This document shows, in pieces, positions 47,056 through 56,158 of a stretch of DNA of 64,000 bases. Position numbers and translations under genes: made by a program. Numbering within the stretch: position 1 is the stretch's first letter; each line of letters begins with the position of its first letter. The notes under the pieces are model-generated. The model had not been told where the DNA came from and did no database searches. It was given only the letters and a program-made list of their open reading frames with translations. Origin of the DNA: Massilia sp. IC2-477 (GTDB taxonomy: Bacteria > Pseudomonadota > Gammaproteobacteria > Burkholderiales > Burkholderiaceae_D); assembly GCF_020707265.1 (NCBI RefSeq), contig NZ_JAJFEQ010000005.1, positions 186,001 through 250,000 of the forward strand, read 5' to 3'.

Positions 47056-49917
47056 TTGTCTAAGCAGCAGCAACTCGTAGTAAAGCGCAGCGTGATCGCT
47101 GTCGCCGTAGCCCTGGCTTCTGGTGCCGCGTTTGCCCAGCAAGCCGCTGAAGCACCGGTCCAGAAAGTGTTCGTGACCGGTTCGAACATCAAGCGCGCCG
47201 ACAAGGAAGGTTCCTCGCCGGTCGCCACCATCAATGCCAAGCAGATCGCCGCCACCGGTGCCAACACCGTGTCGGAACTGCTGCATTCGATCCCGGCCTT
47301 CGGCTCGGGCACCTCGAACGACATCACCGACGGCAGCTTCTCGAAAGGCGCCTCCACCGCGTCGCTGCGCGGCCTCGGTTCGTCGTCGACCCTGATCCTG
47401 CTCAACGGCCGCCGCATCACCGCCTCGGCCTACGCCGACCCGAACCAGGGCAAGTCGGCCGTGTATGACCTGAACACGATCCCGGTCTCGGCCATCGAGC
47501 GCGTCGAGATCTTCAAGGATGGCGCTTCGGCCGTGTACGGCTCGGACGCGATCGCCGGCGTGATCAACTTCATCACCAAGACCAACTACCAGGGCGCGGA
47601 AATCACCGCCTCGACCAGCGCCAACGACAACCTTGAGTTCGCACGCCGCAACGTGTCGGGCGTGTTCGGCTTCGGCGACCTGGAATCGGATCGCTACAAC
47701 GCATTCCTGACCTTCGACCTGTCCTCGCGCGACCAAACCCGCATCCGCGATGCCCGCGACGTCAAGCAGCACATGTACGCCGACATCAACGCGCGCCTGA
47801 ACGAATACGGCAGCTATCTGTCGGACCAGCCGTTCTTCTTCCGTGAACGCACCGCCGGCGCACGCAACTTCGCCACCACCCTGGCCAACGGCGCGGACAT
47901 CATCAACCGCACCGGCTGCGACGCATCGCAGCAGATCACCGGCAATCGCGACAAGCACAACCTGTCGGCCACCTCGATGCTGAACGGCCGCACGTTCTGC
48001 AACTACGACATCTGGAACAACTACGAAGCGCAAAGCAAGGGCAACGACGCCAACCTGCTGGGCAAGCTGACCTTCCAGGTGACCCCGGACATCACCGCCT
48101 TCGTCGAAGCCGGCTACACCCGCACCGAGCGCGAATACGTCGGCAACTCGTCGACCATCCTGTCGACCTCGCCGACCACCGTGTTCCGCGCCGACGGCAC
48201 CGCCAGCGACTACCAGCTGATCCTCCCGGCCGGCCATCCGGACAACCCATGGTCGACCTCGCGCGCAGCTGTCGGCTACCGCTTCAGCGGCGTCGACGGC
48301 GGTTCGAAGAACGTCAACCAGTCGGGCCGCCTGCTGGCGGGCCTGAAGGGCACCACCGGCCAGTTTGACTGGGAAACCGCCCTGCTGCTGAACCGCAGCG
48401 AGCGTACCGAGACCATGAACGGCATGCTGTACCGCCCGACCATCGAGCGTATCCGCAGCGAGAACCGTACCCTGGCCCAGACCGCCGCTGATCCGTCGGC
48501 CTACCGCAACGTCGTGAACGAAGGCTACGCCCAGGTGAGCCAGTTCGACGCCAAGGCATCGACCACCATCGGCACCCTGGCCGGCGGCGACATCGGCCTG
48601 GCCTTCGGCGGCGAAATCCGCCAGGAAAAGCTGGCGCTGACCCCGGACTACGAGACCCAGGTCGGCAACATCATCGGCCTGGCCAACTCGCTGGTCAACG
48701 GCAAGCGCATGGTCAAGTCGGCCTTCGTCGAGCTGCGCACCCCGTTCACCAAGAACTTCGAGATGGACTTCGCGGGTCGCTATGACAAGTACCCGACCGA
48801 GAACAGCTTCGTGCCGAAAGTCGGCGCCAAGTACATCGTCAACGACAAGCTGACCTTCCGCTCGTCCTACGCCGAAGGTTTCCGCGCCCCGGCCCTGTCG
48901 CAGATCGCCGAAGGCGGCGTCCAGTCGTTCTCGACCGTCGTCGACAGCGTGCGTTGCCCGGACGGCAAGAACCCGCTGCCAGGCGGCGACTCGTCGGACT
49001 GCTCGCGCCGCATCTCGTCGCGCTCGAAGGCCAACCCGGACCTGAAGCCGGAAACCTCGAAGAGCTTCTCGTTCGGCGCGATCATCGCCCCGACCAAGAA
49101 CCTCGACATCCTGATCGACTACTACCGTATCCGCAAGGAAGACGAAACCGCCCTGCTGTCGGCCGGCTACGTGATCGATCACCCGGACCTGTACCCGGGC
49201 CTGGCCATCCGTGACACCAACCCGGTCAACCAGCTGATCGGCGCCAACGGCCAGCCGATCCCGAACTCGGGCCCGCTGACCGCGGTCAACCGCTACTACG
49301 TGAACCAGGGCGCAACCGAGACCTCGGGCCTGGACTTCGAAGTGGCGCACCGCCTGAACCTGGGCGACAACGGCCGCCTGACCACCAAGTTCGACTGGTC
49401 CTACGCGCTGACCTTCAAGCGTTCGGAGCGTCCGGGCGAGCGTGAAGCGAACGTCGTCGGCACCGCCGGCGGCTATTCGGACTGGGCGATCACCGTTGGC
49501 GACATCCCGCGTCACCGCGCCAGCCTGTCGAGCAACTGGACCCGTGGCGTGCACTCGCTCACCGGCTCGGTGGACTTCGTCTCGCCGGTCTCGCTGCTGC
49601 GCCGTACCGACAACGACGTCACCTACCCGGTGCCGTACTGCCACTACGGCAAGGGCCAGCCGGCCGGCGCCTACAGCCTGGGCGGTCTGGAGAAGTTCAG
49701 CAACTGGGTGAGCGATTGCTCGGTGCCGGAATGGACCACCTTCAACGTCGCGTACAGCTACACCGGCTTCAAGAACTGGACCCTGTCGGCGAACATCAAG
49801 AACCTGTTCGACACCGCAGCCCCGTACGATCCGCGTTACCCGAACGAAGGCTTCAACACCCAGCTGCACAACGCAATGGGCCGTTACTTCCGCGTGAGCG
49901 CAAACTACAAGTTCTGA
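47056..49917 (+). CDS. TonB-dependent receptor
   Basis: The 953-residue protein starts with TTG at 47056, five bases after GGAG. This gives SKQQQLVVKRSVIAVAVALA and a clean signal peptide ending FAQQ; an ATG at 46921 would add unlikely sequence. The plug domain spans about residues 35-170 (VFVTGSNIKRADKEGSSPVA, LLNGRRITASAYADP, EIFKDGASAVYGSDAIAGVI). A 22-strand barrel follows, ending GRYFRVSANYKF with the terminal Phe. The type resembles the large Xanthomonadales/Massilia receptors for sugars or peptides. No linked transporter or enzyme reveals the ligand. Confidence 0.92.
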   Translation: MSKQQQLVVKRSVIAVAVALASGAAFAQQAAEAPVQKVFVTGSNIKRADKEGSSPVATINAKQIAATGANTVSELLHSIPAFGSGTSNDITDGSFSKGASTASLRGLGSSSTLILLNGRRITASAYADPNQGKSAVYDLNTIPVSAIERVEIFKDGASAVYGSDAIAGVINFITKTNYQGAEITASTSANDNLEFARRNVSGVFGFGDLESDRYNAFLTFDLSSRDQTRIRDARDVKQHMYADINARLNEYGSYLSDQPFFFRERTAGARNFATTLANGADIINRTGCDASQQITGNRDKHNLSATSMLNGRTFCNYDIWNNYEAQSKGNDANLLGKLTFQVTPDITAFVEAGYTRTEREYVGNSSTILSTSPTTVFRADGTASDYQLILPAGHPDNPWSTSRAAVGYRFSGVDGGSKNVNQSGRLLAGLKGTTGQFDWETALLLNRSERTETMNGMLYRPTIERIRSENRTLAQTAADPSAYRNVVNEGYAQVSQFDAKASTTIGTLAGGDIGLAFGGEIRQEKLALTPDYETQVGNIIGLANSLVNGKRMVKSAFVELRTPFTKNFEMDFAGRYDKYPTENSFVPKVGAKYIVNDKLTFRSSYAEGFRAPALSQIAEGGVQSFSTVVDSVRCPDGKNPLPGGDSSDCSRRISSRSKANPDLKPETSKSFSFGAIIAPTKNLDILIDYYRIRKEDETALLSAGYVIDHPDLYPGLAIRDTNPVNQLIGANGQPIPNSGPLTAVNRYYVNQGATETSGLDFEVAHRLNLGDNGRLTTKFDWSYALTFKRSERPGEREANVVGTAGGYSDWAITVGDIPRHRASLSSNWTRGVHSLTGSVDFVSPVSLLRRTDNDVTYPVPYCHYGKGQPAGAYSLGGLEKFSNWVSDCSVPEWTTFNVAYSYTGFKNWTLSANIKNLFDTAAPYDPRYPNEGFNTQLHNAMGRYFRVSANYKF

Positions 49918-49937
49918 TCGAACGACTGGTTTGAGCA

Positions 49938-49970
49938 AAGCCGCCCGGTGCGAACCGGGCGGCTTTTTTT
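49938..49970 (+). terminator. Intrinsic terminator of the TonB-dependent receptor gene
   Basis: AAGCCGCCCGGT-GCGA-ACCGGGCGGCTT is a perfect 12-bp stem with a GNRA-type loop, followed by a T run. It lies 20 bases after the stop codon. Confidence 0.95.
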
Positions 49971-50017
49971 ATGGCCCAAGGCTATAGTCGTCGTCAACAC
50001 GCACCCCAAGGCTTACC

Positions 50018-50596
50018 ATGCATGACGACGACCCGATCCGCATCCTCAGGCAGGAAACCCTGTCCACCAATTACTTCGAGCTGAAGAAGGTCACCTTCTC
50101 GCAGCGCCGCCAGGACGGCAGCGAGCAGGAAGAAACACGCGAGGTCTATCACAACGCCGGCGGCGCCGCGGTGCTGCTCTACAACCCGTCGACACGCAAG
50201 GTGCTGTTGACGCGCCAGTTCCGTATCGGCGCCCGCATGGCCGGCCACGACGGCTTCATGATCGAAGTCCCGGCCGGCATGCTGGACGATGCCGACCCGG
50301 GCGAGCGCGTGCGCGCCGAACTGTGCGAAGAGACCGGCTTTCGCGGCCACGGCCTGCGCAAGGTGATCGCGTTCTTTCCCAACCCCTCTTCGCTCACGGA
50401 GACGGTGCACTGCTTCCTGGGCGAATACGGGGAGCGCGACCGCAAGGGCGAAGGCGGCGGCAAGGAAGAGGAAGGCGAAGACATCGAAGTCCTGGAGATG
50501 GACGTCGACGAGGCGTGGCGGCAGGTAAAGGAAGGGGGGATCGTCGACGCCAAGACGGTGATCCTGCTGCAGTTCCTGAAAGACGAATTATCGTAG
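50018..50596 (+). CDS. Nudix hydrolase, NudK/ADP-ribose pyrophosphatase-like
   Basis: The 192-residue protein has a Nudix box in GMLDDADPGERVRAELCEET (about residues 87-106) with the catalytic EExG intact, though the box is one residue shorter than the textbook spacing, as in NudK. GGAAVLLYNPSTRKVLLTRQ and FRIGARMAGHDGFMIEVPAG fit nucleoside-diphosphate-sugar pyrophosphatases. A charged insert (RDRKGEGGGKEEEGED) is unusual. The last codon and stop (TCG TAG) fall inside the inverted repeat starting at 50592, so the repeat appears to define the C-terminus. Confidence 0.87.
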   Translation: MHDDDPIRILRQETLSTNYFELKKVTFSQRRQDGSEQEETREVYHNAGGAAVLLYNPSTRKVLLTRQFRIGARMAGHDGFMIEVPAGMLDDADPGERVRAELCEETGFRGHGLRKVIAFFPNPSSLTETVHCFLGEYGERDRKGEGGGKEEEGEDIEVLEMDVDEAWRQVKEGGIVDAKTVILLQFLKDELS

Positions 50597-50673
50597 GGTG
50601 GGCAGATTCTCTGCCCACGCGGTCAGTTCGCGTGTGCGTTGACCGCGTGGGCGGGGAACCCGCCCACCCTACG
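50592..50673. repeat. CGTAGGGTGGGC-type inverted repeat pair, copy B (82 bp)
   Basis: The left unit CGTAGGGTGGGCAGA...TCTGCCCACGCGGTCA and right unit TTGACCGCGTGGGCGGG...CCCGCCCACCCTACG are inverted, 13 bases apart. Each is a hairpin. The element fills the whole convergent gap: it overlaps the Nudix stop and ends two bases before the stop of the aminotransferase gene. It is the most compact of three copies. Confidence 0.9.
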
Positions 50674-50675
50674 GA

Positions 50676-51512
50676 TTACGTCGTCTCAGTAAAGGCCAGG
50701 TACAGCTCGCGCGCACGGCGCGCCACCGGGCCCGCCTCCAGCGTGCAATCCTCGTAGCGCGTGCACGGCGTCACCTTGCCGTAATTACCGGTACTGAAGA
50801 TCTCGCGCGCCGTCACCAATTCTTCCGGCGCCACGCTGCGCTCTTCCACCTGCACGCCTTCCGAAGCGAGCAGCGCGATCACGCGCGCGCGGGTGATCCC
50901 GGCCAGGAAGGTGCCGTTCAGCTTCGGCGTCACCACGGCGCCGTCCTGCGTCACGATGAACAGGTTCGAGGCCGCGAACTCAGCCACGTTGCCCTCGGCA
51001 TCGAGCATGATCGCCTGATCGAAACCGCGCGCCTTGGCTTCGCGCATGGCGCGGGTCGAGTTGGCGTACAGGGCCGAGGCCTTGGCGTCGGTCGGGGCCA
51101 TGCTGGCCTGCGGGCGGCGCAGGGTCGAGAGGCAGGCGGAGAAACCGGCGAAGGGCGGCAGCGGGGCATCGAACAGCGTCAGCGCGAACTGGCTGGCCTC
51201 GGCCACCGGGATCAGGAAGCCCTCGGTGCCGAACACCAGCGGGCGGATGTACAGCTCGGCGTCAGGCGGGAACTTGGCCACGCCTTCGCGCACCAGCGCT
51301 TCCATCTCGCTCACTGTCAACGGGCAGCGCAGGCCCAGCTTCTCGGCGGATGCGATCACGCGCTCGAGGTGCGGGCGCAGGTCGGGCAGCTTGCCACGCA
51401 TGGCGCGCGCGCCGTCGAAGACCGAGGAACCCAGCCACAGGCTGTGGTCCATCGCGCCGTACAGCGGCACATTGCCTTCAGTCCACTGGCCGTTGAAATA
51501 AGTCAGGTACAT
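50676..51512 (-). CDS. Class IV aminotransferase (branched-chain amino acid type)
   Basis: A 278-residue PLP enzyme with MDHSLWLGSSVFDGARAMRG, AELYIRPLVFGTEG, the PLP-Lys region TDAKASALYANSTRAM, DAEGNVAEFAASNLFIV and FLAGITRARVIALL. These fit fold-type IV enzymes, closest to branched-chain aminotransferases; D-amino acid transaminase and ADC lyase are relatives. Its length is slightly shorter than IlvE (about 305). It is convergent with the Nudix gene. Confidence 0.86.
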   Translation of the reverse strand: MYLTYFNGQWTEGNVPLYGAMDHSLWLGSSVFDGARAMRGKLPDLRPHLERVIASAEKLGLRCPLTVSEMEALVREGVAKFPPDAELYIRPLVFGTEGFLIPVAEASQFALTLFDAPLPPFAGFSACLSTLRRPQASMAPTDAKASALYANSTRAMREAKARGFDQAIMLDAEGNVAEFAASNLFIVTQDGAVVTPKLNGTFLAGITRARVIALLASEGVQVEERSVAPEELVTAREIFSTGNYGKVTPCTRYEDCTLEAGPVARRARELYLAFTETT

Positions 51513-51635
51513 GCTTGCCTCTTTTCATGAATACAGCCTCTCAGTGTACCTCTTTCAGCAGGTTCATTGTTCGGTGGCGAACCATGCAGTTCAGATGCCT
51601 CGCGTACACTGTAGCTTTCCAGAGTCAACACGTCC

Positions 51636-53741
51636 ATGCTTCACATTCTCGAACGGATCGATCCAAACAGCGACCGCATCGACCTGCTGGTCGACCTGGT
51701 CGATTGCCTGCGCCCGCGTCACCGCTGGGTCTGGCAACAGGCGGACGATCCGGTGCAGGCTGTGCGCACCCTCACCCAGCTGCTCAAGGGCAATCCGACC
51801 CAGGCCTGGGCACTGCGGCGCTACATCACGACCCTGCTCGAGCACCGCCGCCACACCAGCCTGTACAGCGACATTGGCATCCTGTCGAACGATGGCTTCG
51901 TTACCGAGCTCAAGCGCCGCATCACCTACCGCTTCCTGCCGCCGGCGCTGAACGACCTGTATCTGTCGGACGCGCTCGACCAGGTGCTGTACGACGAGGA
52001 GGATTACGCCTGGATCCGGATGGTGCCCAACGCCGACTGGATGGCGCTGTTCGACGTCGTCGCCGATGCCCCGCCGCCCCTGGACGCCACGCCCGACCGC
52101 GCGCGCTACGTCACCCTGCTGGGCCTGCTGGACGCGATCCGCACCCTGTCCTGCCGCATCTGCGCCTTGGGCCTGGAGCCGCGCCTGGTGCACAGCTACA
52201 GCGAGATCGAGGATTTCGACTCGCCCTTCCTGATGCAGAACATCGAGGTCAACCGCTACCTGGACGAGTACGGACGCTACCTCGACGGCAAGATCGCGCA
52301 GCCGGAAGACGCCCGCCACCTCCTGGTGATGCTCGACCAGTGCGGCGAAGTGGTGGCCAAGATCCGGCGCAGCGCCCAGTCGAGCGGTACCAGTGTCGCC
52401 CTCACCTACCTGCTGGTGGCCTTGCAGCAGAGCATCGACCGCCTGCACAAGCTGCTCTACCTGGTCGACCTCAGCGGCGACTTGCCGAGCGCGCCGACGG
52501 TCGACCTGGATGCCGTCGCCAGCTCGGTCGCGACCTCGAGCGGGACCGTGGTCAGCGACCGCCGCCTGGCCGCGATCGCCCTGGCCGAAGAACTGATCGA
52601 AGGACACAACACCAAGTACCGGATCCGCGGGCTGCTGCGCGACAACGTCGACCTGCTCGCACGCAATGTCACCGAAAACGCCAGCCGCACCGGCGAGCAC
52701 TACATTGCCGAGACCCGGCGCGACCTGCGCCACATGTTCGTGGCGGCGTCCGGCGCCGGCTTCATCGTCGGCTTCATGGCGATGTTCAAGATCATGCTGG
52801 GCTACCTGGGCACGGCGCCGCTGGTCGAAGCCTTCCTCTTCAGCCTCAACTATTCGCTGGGCTTCATCCTCATCTACGTGCTGCACTTCACGGTGGCCAC
52901 CAAGCAGCCGGCCATGACGGCCCAGCACATCGCCGCCTCGCTGCAAAAGGCCGACAACGGCCGCGGGCTCGACGTGGAGAGCCTGGCCACGCTGGTCACG
53001 AAAGTGTTCCGGACCCAGATCGTGGCCGTGCTCGGCAACGTGGTGCTGGCCTTTCCGGTGGCCTGGCTGATCGCGGTGGGCTACCAGATGCTCAGCGGGC
53101 GCCATATGGTGAGTCCCGACAAGGCGCACCACCTGCTGCACGACATCGACCCCTTCCACGGCCCGGCGCTGTTCTATGCCGCGGTGGCCGGTGTCTGGCT
53201 ATTCGTGGCCGGCCTGATCTCCGGCTACTACGACAACAAGGCCCTGTACACCCGCATGGGCCAGCGCGTGCGCCAGCTGCGCGGCCTGCGCCGCGTGCTG
53301 GGCGTGGCGCGCCTGGACCGCTTCGCCCGCTACATCGAAGACAACCTGGGCAGCCTGATGGGTAACTTCTTCTTCGGCTTCATGCTGGGCATGACCGGCT
53401 TCGTCGGTTTCCTGCTCGGCCTGCCGCTCGACATCCGCCACGTCACCTTCTCGACCGCCAACTTCGCCACCGCCCTGGTCGGGCTCGACTACGCGCTCAC
53501 CTGGCACCAGATCGGCACTGCCTCGGCCGGAGTAGCCCTGATCGGCACCATTAACCTCCTGGTCAGCTTCGGGCTGGCCCTGTGGGTGGCGATGCGCGCC
53601 CGCAAGATCCGCTTCAAGCGCGGCATCCTGCTGCTGCAAGCCCTGGGCCGGCGCTTCATCACAGCGCCGGTCGAATTCTTCCTTGGCCCCAAGGCCACCA
53701 CCCCAAGCAGTGAACTCATCATCATGAGGGACACGAAATGA
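51636..53741 (+). CDS. Membrane protein of the family misnamed 'site-specific recombinase' (Gcr/SpecificRecomb)
   Basis: The 701-residue protein has a soluble N-terminal half (LHILERIDPNSDRIDLLVDL, RLLHSYSEI-like helical text) and a C-terminal half with about six hydrophobic segments (FVAASGAGFIVGFMAMFKIM, YSLGFILIYVLHFTVATKQP, VLAFPVAWLIAVGYQML, GVALIGTINLLVSFGLALWV). TKQPAMTAQHIA is characteristic of the betaproteobacterial/Neisseria family. No tyrosine- or serine-recombinase catalytic motif is visible and membrane topology argues against recombination. It overlaps the PLD-like gene by ATGA, pointing to a joint envelope role. Confidence 0.85.
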   Translation: MLHILERIDPNSDRIDLLVDLVDCLRPRHRWVWQQADDPVQAVRTLTQLLKGNPTQAWALRRYITTLLEHRRHTSLYSDIGILSNDGFVTELKRRITYRFLPPALNDLYLSDALDQVLYDEEDYAWIRMVPNADWMALFDVVADAPPPLDATPDRARYVTLLGLLDAIRTLSCRICALGLEPRLVHSYSEIEDFDSPFLMQNIEVNRYLDEYGRYLDGKIAQPEDARHLLVMLDQCGEVVAKIRRSAQSSGTSVALTYLLVALQQSIDRLHKLLYLVDLSGDLPSAPTVDLDAVASSVATSSGTVVSDRRLAAIALAEELIEGHNTKYRIRGLLRDNVDLLARNVTENASRTGEHYIAETRRDLRHMFVAASGAGFIVGFMAMFKIMLGYLGTAPLVEAFLFSLNYSLGFILIYVLHFTVATKQPAMTAQHIAASLQKADNGRGLDVESLATLVTKVFRTQIVAVLGNVVLAFPVAWLIAVGYQMLSGRHMVSPDKAHHLLHDIDPFHGPALFYAAVAGVWLFVAGLISGYYDNKALYTRMGQRVRQLRGLRRVLGVARLDRFARYIEDNLGSLMGNFFFGFMLGMTGFVGFLLGLPLDIRHVTFSTANFATALVGLDYALTWHQIGTASAGVALIGTINLLVSFGLALWVAMRARKIRFKRGILLLQALGRRFITAPVEFFLGPKATTPSSELIIMRDTK

Positions 53742-55126
53742 ACAACAAGCGCCTGAGCACCTTCCTGGCATGCCTCGCCTTCCTGTGCGTGGTGGCTTCG
53801 TGCAAGAGCCTGCCCGACGCCGAAACCCTGCCGGACAGCCCGACCAAGGCGGTGCCGGCGGTAGCGACGCCGCGCGGCATGCTGCAGCCCAAGCAAGCTT
53901 CGCAGTTGCTCGCCAAGCGCTGGGCGAATGCCTCGCCCGACCTGAAGCAATTGGCGGTGCTGGAAGAACAGGCGACCGGTGCGCCTCTCATCCCCGGCAA
54001 CAAGGTGACGCTGCTGTTCGACGGCCCTGCCACCATGCGCGAAATGATGAACGCGGTACGCGAGGCGAAATCCTCGATCAACCTCGAGACCTACATCTTC
54101 GACCGCGACCCGATCGGCCTGCAGTTCGCCGAGCTCTTGATGGAAAAGCGGCGCCAGGGCGTGATCGTCAACATCATCGCCGACGGCGTCGGCACCCTGG
54201 CTACGCCGAAGGAATTCTTCGACCGCATGCGCACGGCCGGGGTCAACGTGGTGATCTTCAACCCGGTCGACCCGACCAAGCGTCCCGGCAACTGGCAGCT
54301 GAACAACCGCGACCACCGCAAGATCATGGTGGTCGACGGCCAGATCGGCTTCACCGGGGGCATCAACATCAGCGAGACCTATGCCAACAGCTCGCTGTTC
54401 CGCTCGCGCAAGAAGCCGGAGACCGTCGACAGCGAACAGGTGGGCTGGCGCGACACCCACATCCGCATCGAGGGGCCGGCCGTGGCCGCGCTGCAGTACG
54501 CCTTCATCGACAACTGGGTGCGCCAGGATGCCGGCGAGCTCCCGCAGGCCGAATACTTCCCGCGCCTGGCGCCGGTGGGCGACAAGGTGATGCGAGTACT
54601 GGCCACCACGCCGGACCGCGATTCCGAGATCTACAAGTCGCTGATGGTGGCCATGAACGAGGCTAAGAAGTCGATCCACATCACCTCGGCTTATTTCGTG
54701 CCGGACCAGCAGATCGTCGACTCCCTGATCGCGGCCGCGCGCCGCGGCGTGGACGTGAAGCTGGTGCTGCCTGGGGTGTCGGACCATGACCTGATCAAGT
54801 ACGCGGGCCAGGCCTTCTACGACCAGCTGCTGGCGGGTGGGGTGAAGATCTACCAGCTGCAGGTGGCGGTGCTGCACGCCAAGACCGCCGTGATCGACGG
54901 CATCTGGTCGACCATCGGCTCGGCCAACATCGACCGCCGCAGCTTTATCCATAACTACGAGCTCAACGTCGTCGTGCTGGACCCGGCGTTTGGGAAGGAT
55001 ATGGAGGCGGCGTTCAACGAAGACCTGCGCAGCTCCAAGGAAGTGACGCTGGACCAGTGGCGGCACCGTCCGTGGAAGGACCGGATCCGCGAGTTCATGG
55101 GGCGCCTGGCCGAGTACTGGATTTGA
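53738..55126 (+). CDS. Phospholipase D-like lipoprotein (cardiolipin synthase family)
   Basis: The 462-residue protein has a lipoprotein signal with lipobox VVASC (Cys at about 22) and two HKD motifs: HRKIMVVDGQIGFTGG (about residue 194) and HAKTAVIDGIWSTIGSANID (about 382). It thus has the complete PLD active site with Gly-Ser and Asn following, as in cardiolipin synthases. Classical ClsA carries membrane helices, whereas this copy seems to be lipid-anchored, most likely in the periplasm. The start overlaps the preceding membrane-protein gene by four bases. Confidence 0.88.
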   Translation: MNNKRLSTFLACLAFLCVVASCKSLPDAETLPDSPTKAVPAVATPRGMLQPKQASQLLAKRWANASPDLKQLAVLEEQATGAPLIPGNKVTLLFDGPATMREMMNAVREAKSSINLETYIFDRDPIGLQFAELLMEKRRQGVIVNIIADGVGTLATPKEFFDRMRTAGVNVVIFNPVDPTKRPGNWQLNNRDHRKIMVVDGQIGFTGGINISETYANSSLFRSRKKPETVDSEQVGWRDTHIRIEGPAVAALQYAFIDNWVRQDAGELPQAEYFPRLAPVGDKVMRVLATTPDRDSEIYKSLMVAMNEAKKSIHITSAYFVPDQQIVDSLIAAARRGVDVKLVLPGVSDHDLIKYAGQAFYDQLLAGGVKIYQLQVAVLHAKTAVIDGIWSTIGSANIDRRSFIHNYELNVVVLDPAFGKDMEAAFNEDLRSSKEVTLDQWRHRPWKDRIREFMGRLAEYWI

Positions 55127-55157
55127 CTTGGCTGGCGTCCGCTGATCTGACGCGAAT

Positions 55158-55291
55158 CGTAGGGTGGGCAGGTTTTCTGCCCACGCGTCCAACCAGCAGA
55201 GGAATTGCCGCGCCGACCGTGTGAGCGTGATGTGAACGCGTGGGCGTTCGTAGTTCGGGCCACTGGCCTGAACTACCCCGCCCACCCTACG
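55158..55291. repeat. CGTAGGGTGGGC-type inverted repeat pair, copy C with nested hairpin (134 bp)
   Basis: The left unit CGTAGGGTGGGCAG...CTGCCCACGCG and a right unit ending CCGCCCACCCTACG are inverted. In the right unit the usual short loop is replaced by a nested stem, GTAGTTC-G-GGCC with GGCC-T-GAACTAC. It lies between the convergent PLD-like and phosphoesterase genes. Confidence 0.85.
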
Positions 55292-55305
55292 ATAAACCGG
55301 CGTGC

Positions 55306-56142
55306 TTACAGCCCCGCCGCCATCAGGCCGTCGTTGTGCGGCGTCCAGACGTTCCCGCTGCGCAGGAACTTGTCGGTATCGACCAGCTCGAAGTGCTTGT
55401 GCACCACGTCCCAGCCGTAGCGGTCGATCTCGACCTGCTGTGACTCCACCCGCAGCACATTGAAGGAATTGACTTCGCCGCGTCCGCGCGTGGAAGTCGC
55501 CGTCCCCGCCTGCACCACCAGCGCCGCGTATTCACTCATCTGGTAGCGCGCCGCCGTGCTGCCCGCGTGGCTGGCGTGCATGTGGCCGCCCATCAGGATG
55601 TCGACGCCGCATTCCGAAAACGCCTGCATCGCGCGCGGCGCCCGGTTGACCAGGTCGCGCTCCTCGAAATGGTCCGGCAGATCGAAGGGATGGTGGGCCA
55701 CCACGATGCGCGTCACGTCGGACGGCACCCCGGCCAGCTGCCGGCGCACCGCCTCGAGCTGGTCGCGGCTCACCTTGCCGTCCTTGATCGTGAATGAGCG
55801 CGCCGTGTTCACCCCCACCACGGCGATCTCGCCGTCGATGTAGCACGGGTCGAGGTCGTCCGTGATGTAGCGCTTGTAGCGGTCGAGCGGCTTCACGAAG
55901 CGGCGGAACACGTTGTACAGCGAGATGTCGTGGTTGCCCGGGACAATGATCTGCGGGCCAGGCAGCGTGTCCAGATAAGCGCGCGCCTCTTCGAACTGTT
56001 CGGGCTTCGCCCGTTGGGTCAGGTCGCCCGAGACCACCAGCACGTCTGGGTCGATGCGCTCGATCAGTGTCCGCAGCGGCGCGAGCAAGGCGTGGTCGAC
56101 GCGGCCGAAGTGCAGGTCGGAGAGGTGTACGAGTGTGCGCAT
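55306..56142 (-). CDS. Calcineurin-like metallophosphoesterase (CpdA-like)
   Basis: The 278-residue protein keeps the whole metal-binding set: LSDLHFGRVD, VVSGDLTQRAK, IVPGNHDISL, IVVAHHPFDLP and ILMGGHMHASHAG. This matches class III phosphodiesterases such as CpdA (3',5'-cAMP) and related enzymes; substrate cannot be fixed. There is no signal peptide, so it is cytoplasmic. Its start is 16 bases past the PAP2 phosphatase stop, indicating an operon. Confidence 0.9.
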   Translation of the reverse strand: MRTLVHLSDLHFGRVDHALLAPLRTLIERIDPDVLVVSGDLTQRAKPEQFEEARAYLDTLPGPQIIVPGNHDISLYNVFRRFVKPLDRYKRYITDDLDPCYIDGEIAVVGVNTARSFTIKDGKVSRDQLEAVRRQLAGVPSDVTRIVVAHHPFDLPDHFEERDLVNRAPRAMQAFSECGVDILMGGHMHASHAGSTAARYQMSEYAALVVQAGTATSTRGRGEVNSFNVLRVESQQVEIDRYGWDVVHKHFELVDTDKFLRSGNVWTPHNDGLMAAGL

Positions 56143-56158
56143 CCTTGTTTCCTATTTG

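Noticed and set aside
46969..49938. A 989-codon open frame on the minus strand opposite the TonB-dependent receptor
   Set aside because: Its translation is Val/Gly/Arg/Ala/Asp-biased low-complexity text, as expected opposite a GC-rich gene, while the plus strand has clear plug and barrel motifs.
51591..53159. A 522-codon open frame opposite the membrane protein gene
   Set aside because: Charged low-complexity shadow without start-site or motif support.
51636..53741. Site-specific recombinase as a sign of a mobile element
   Set aside because: No catalytic recombinase residues, several membrane helices, and no att sites or integrase nearby; the name is a historical label.
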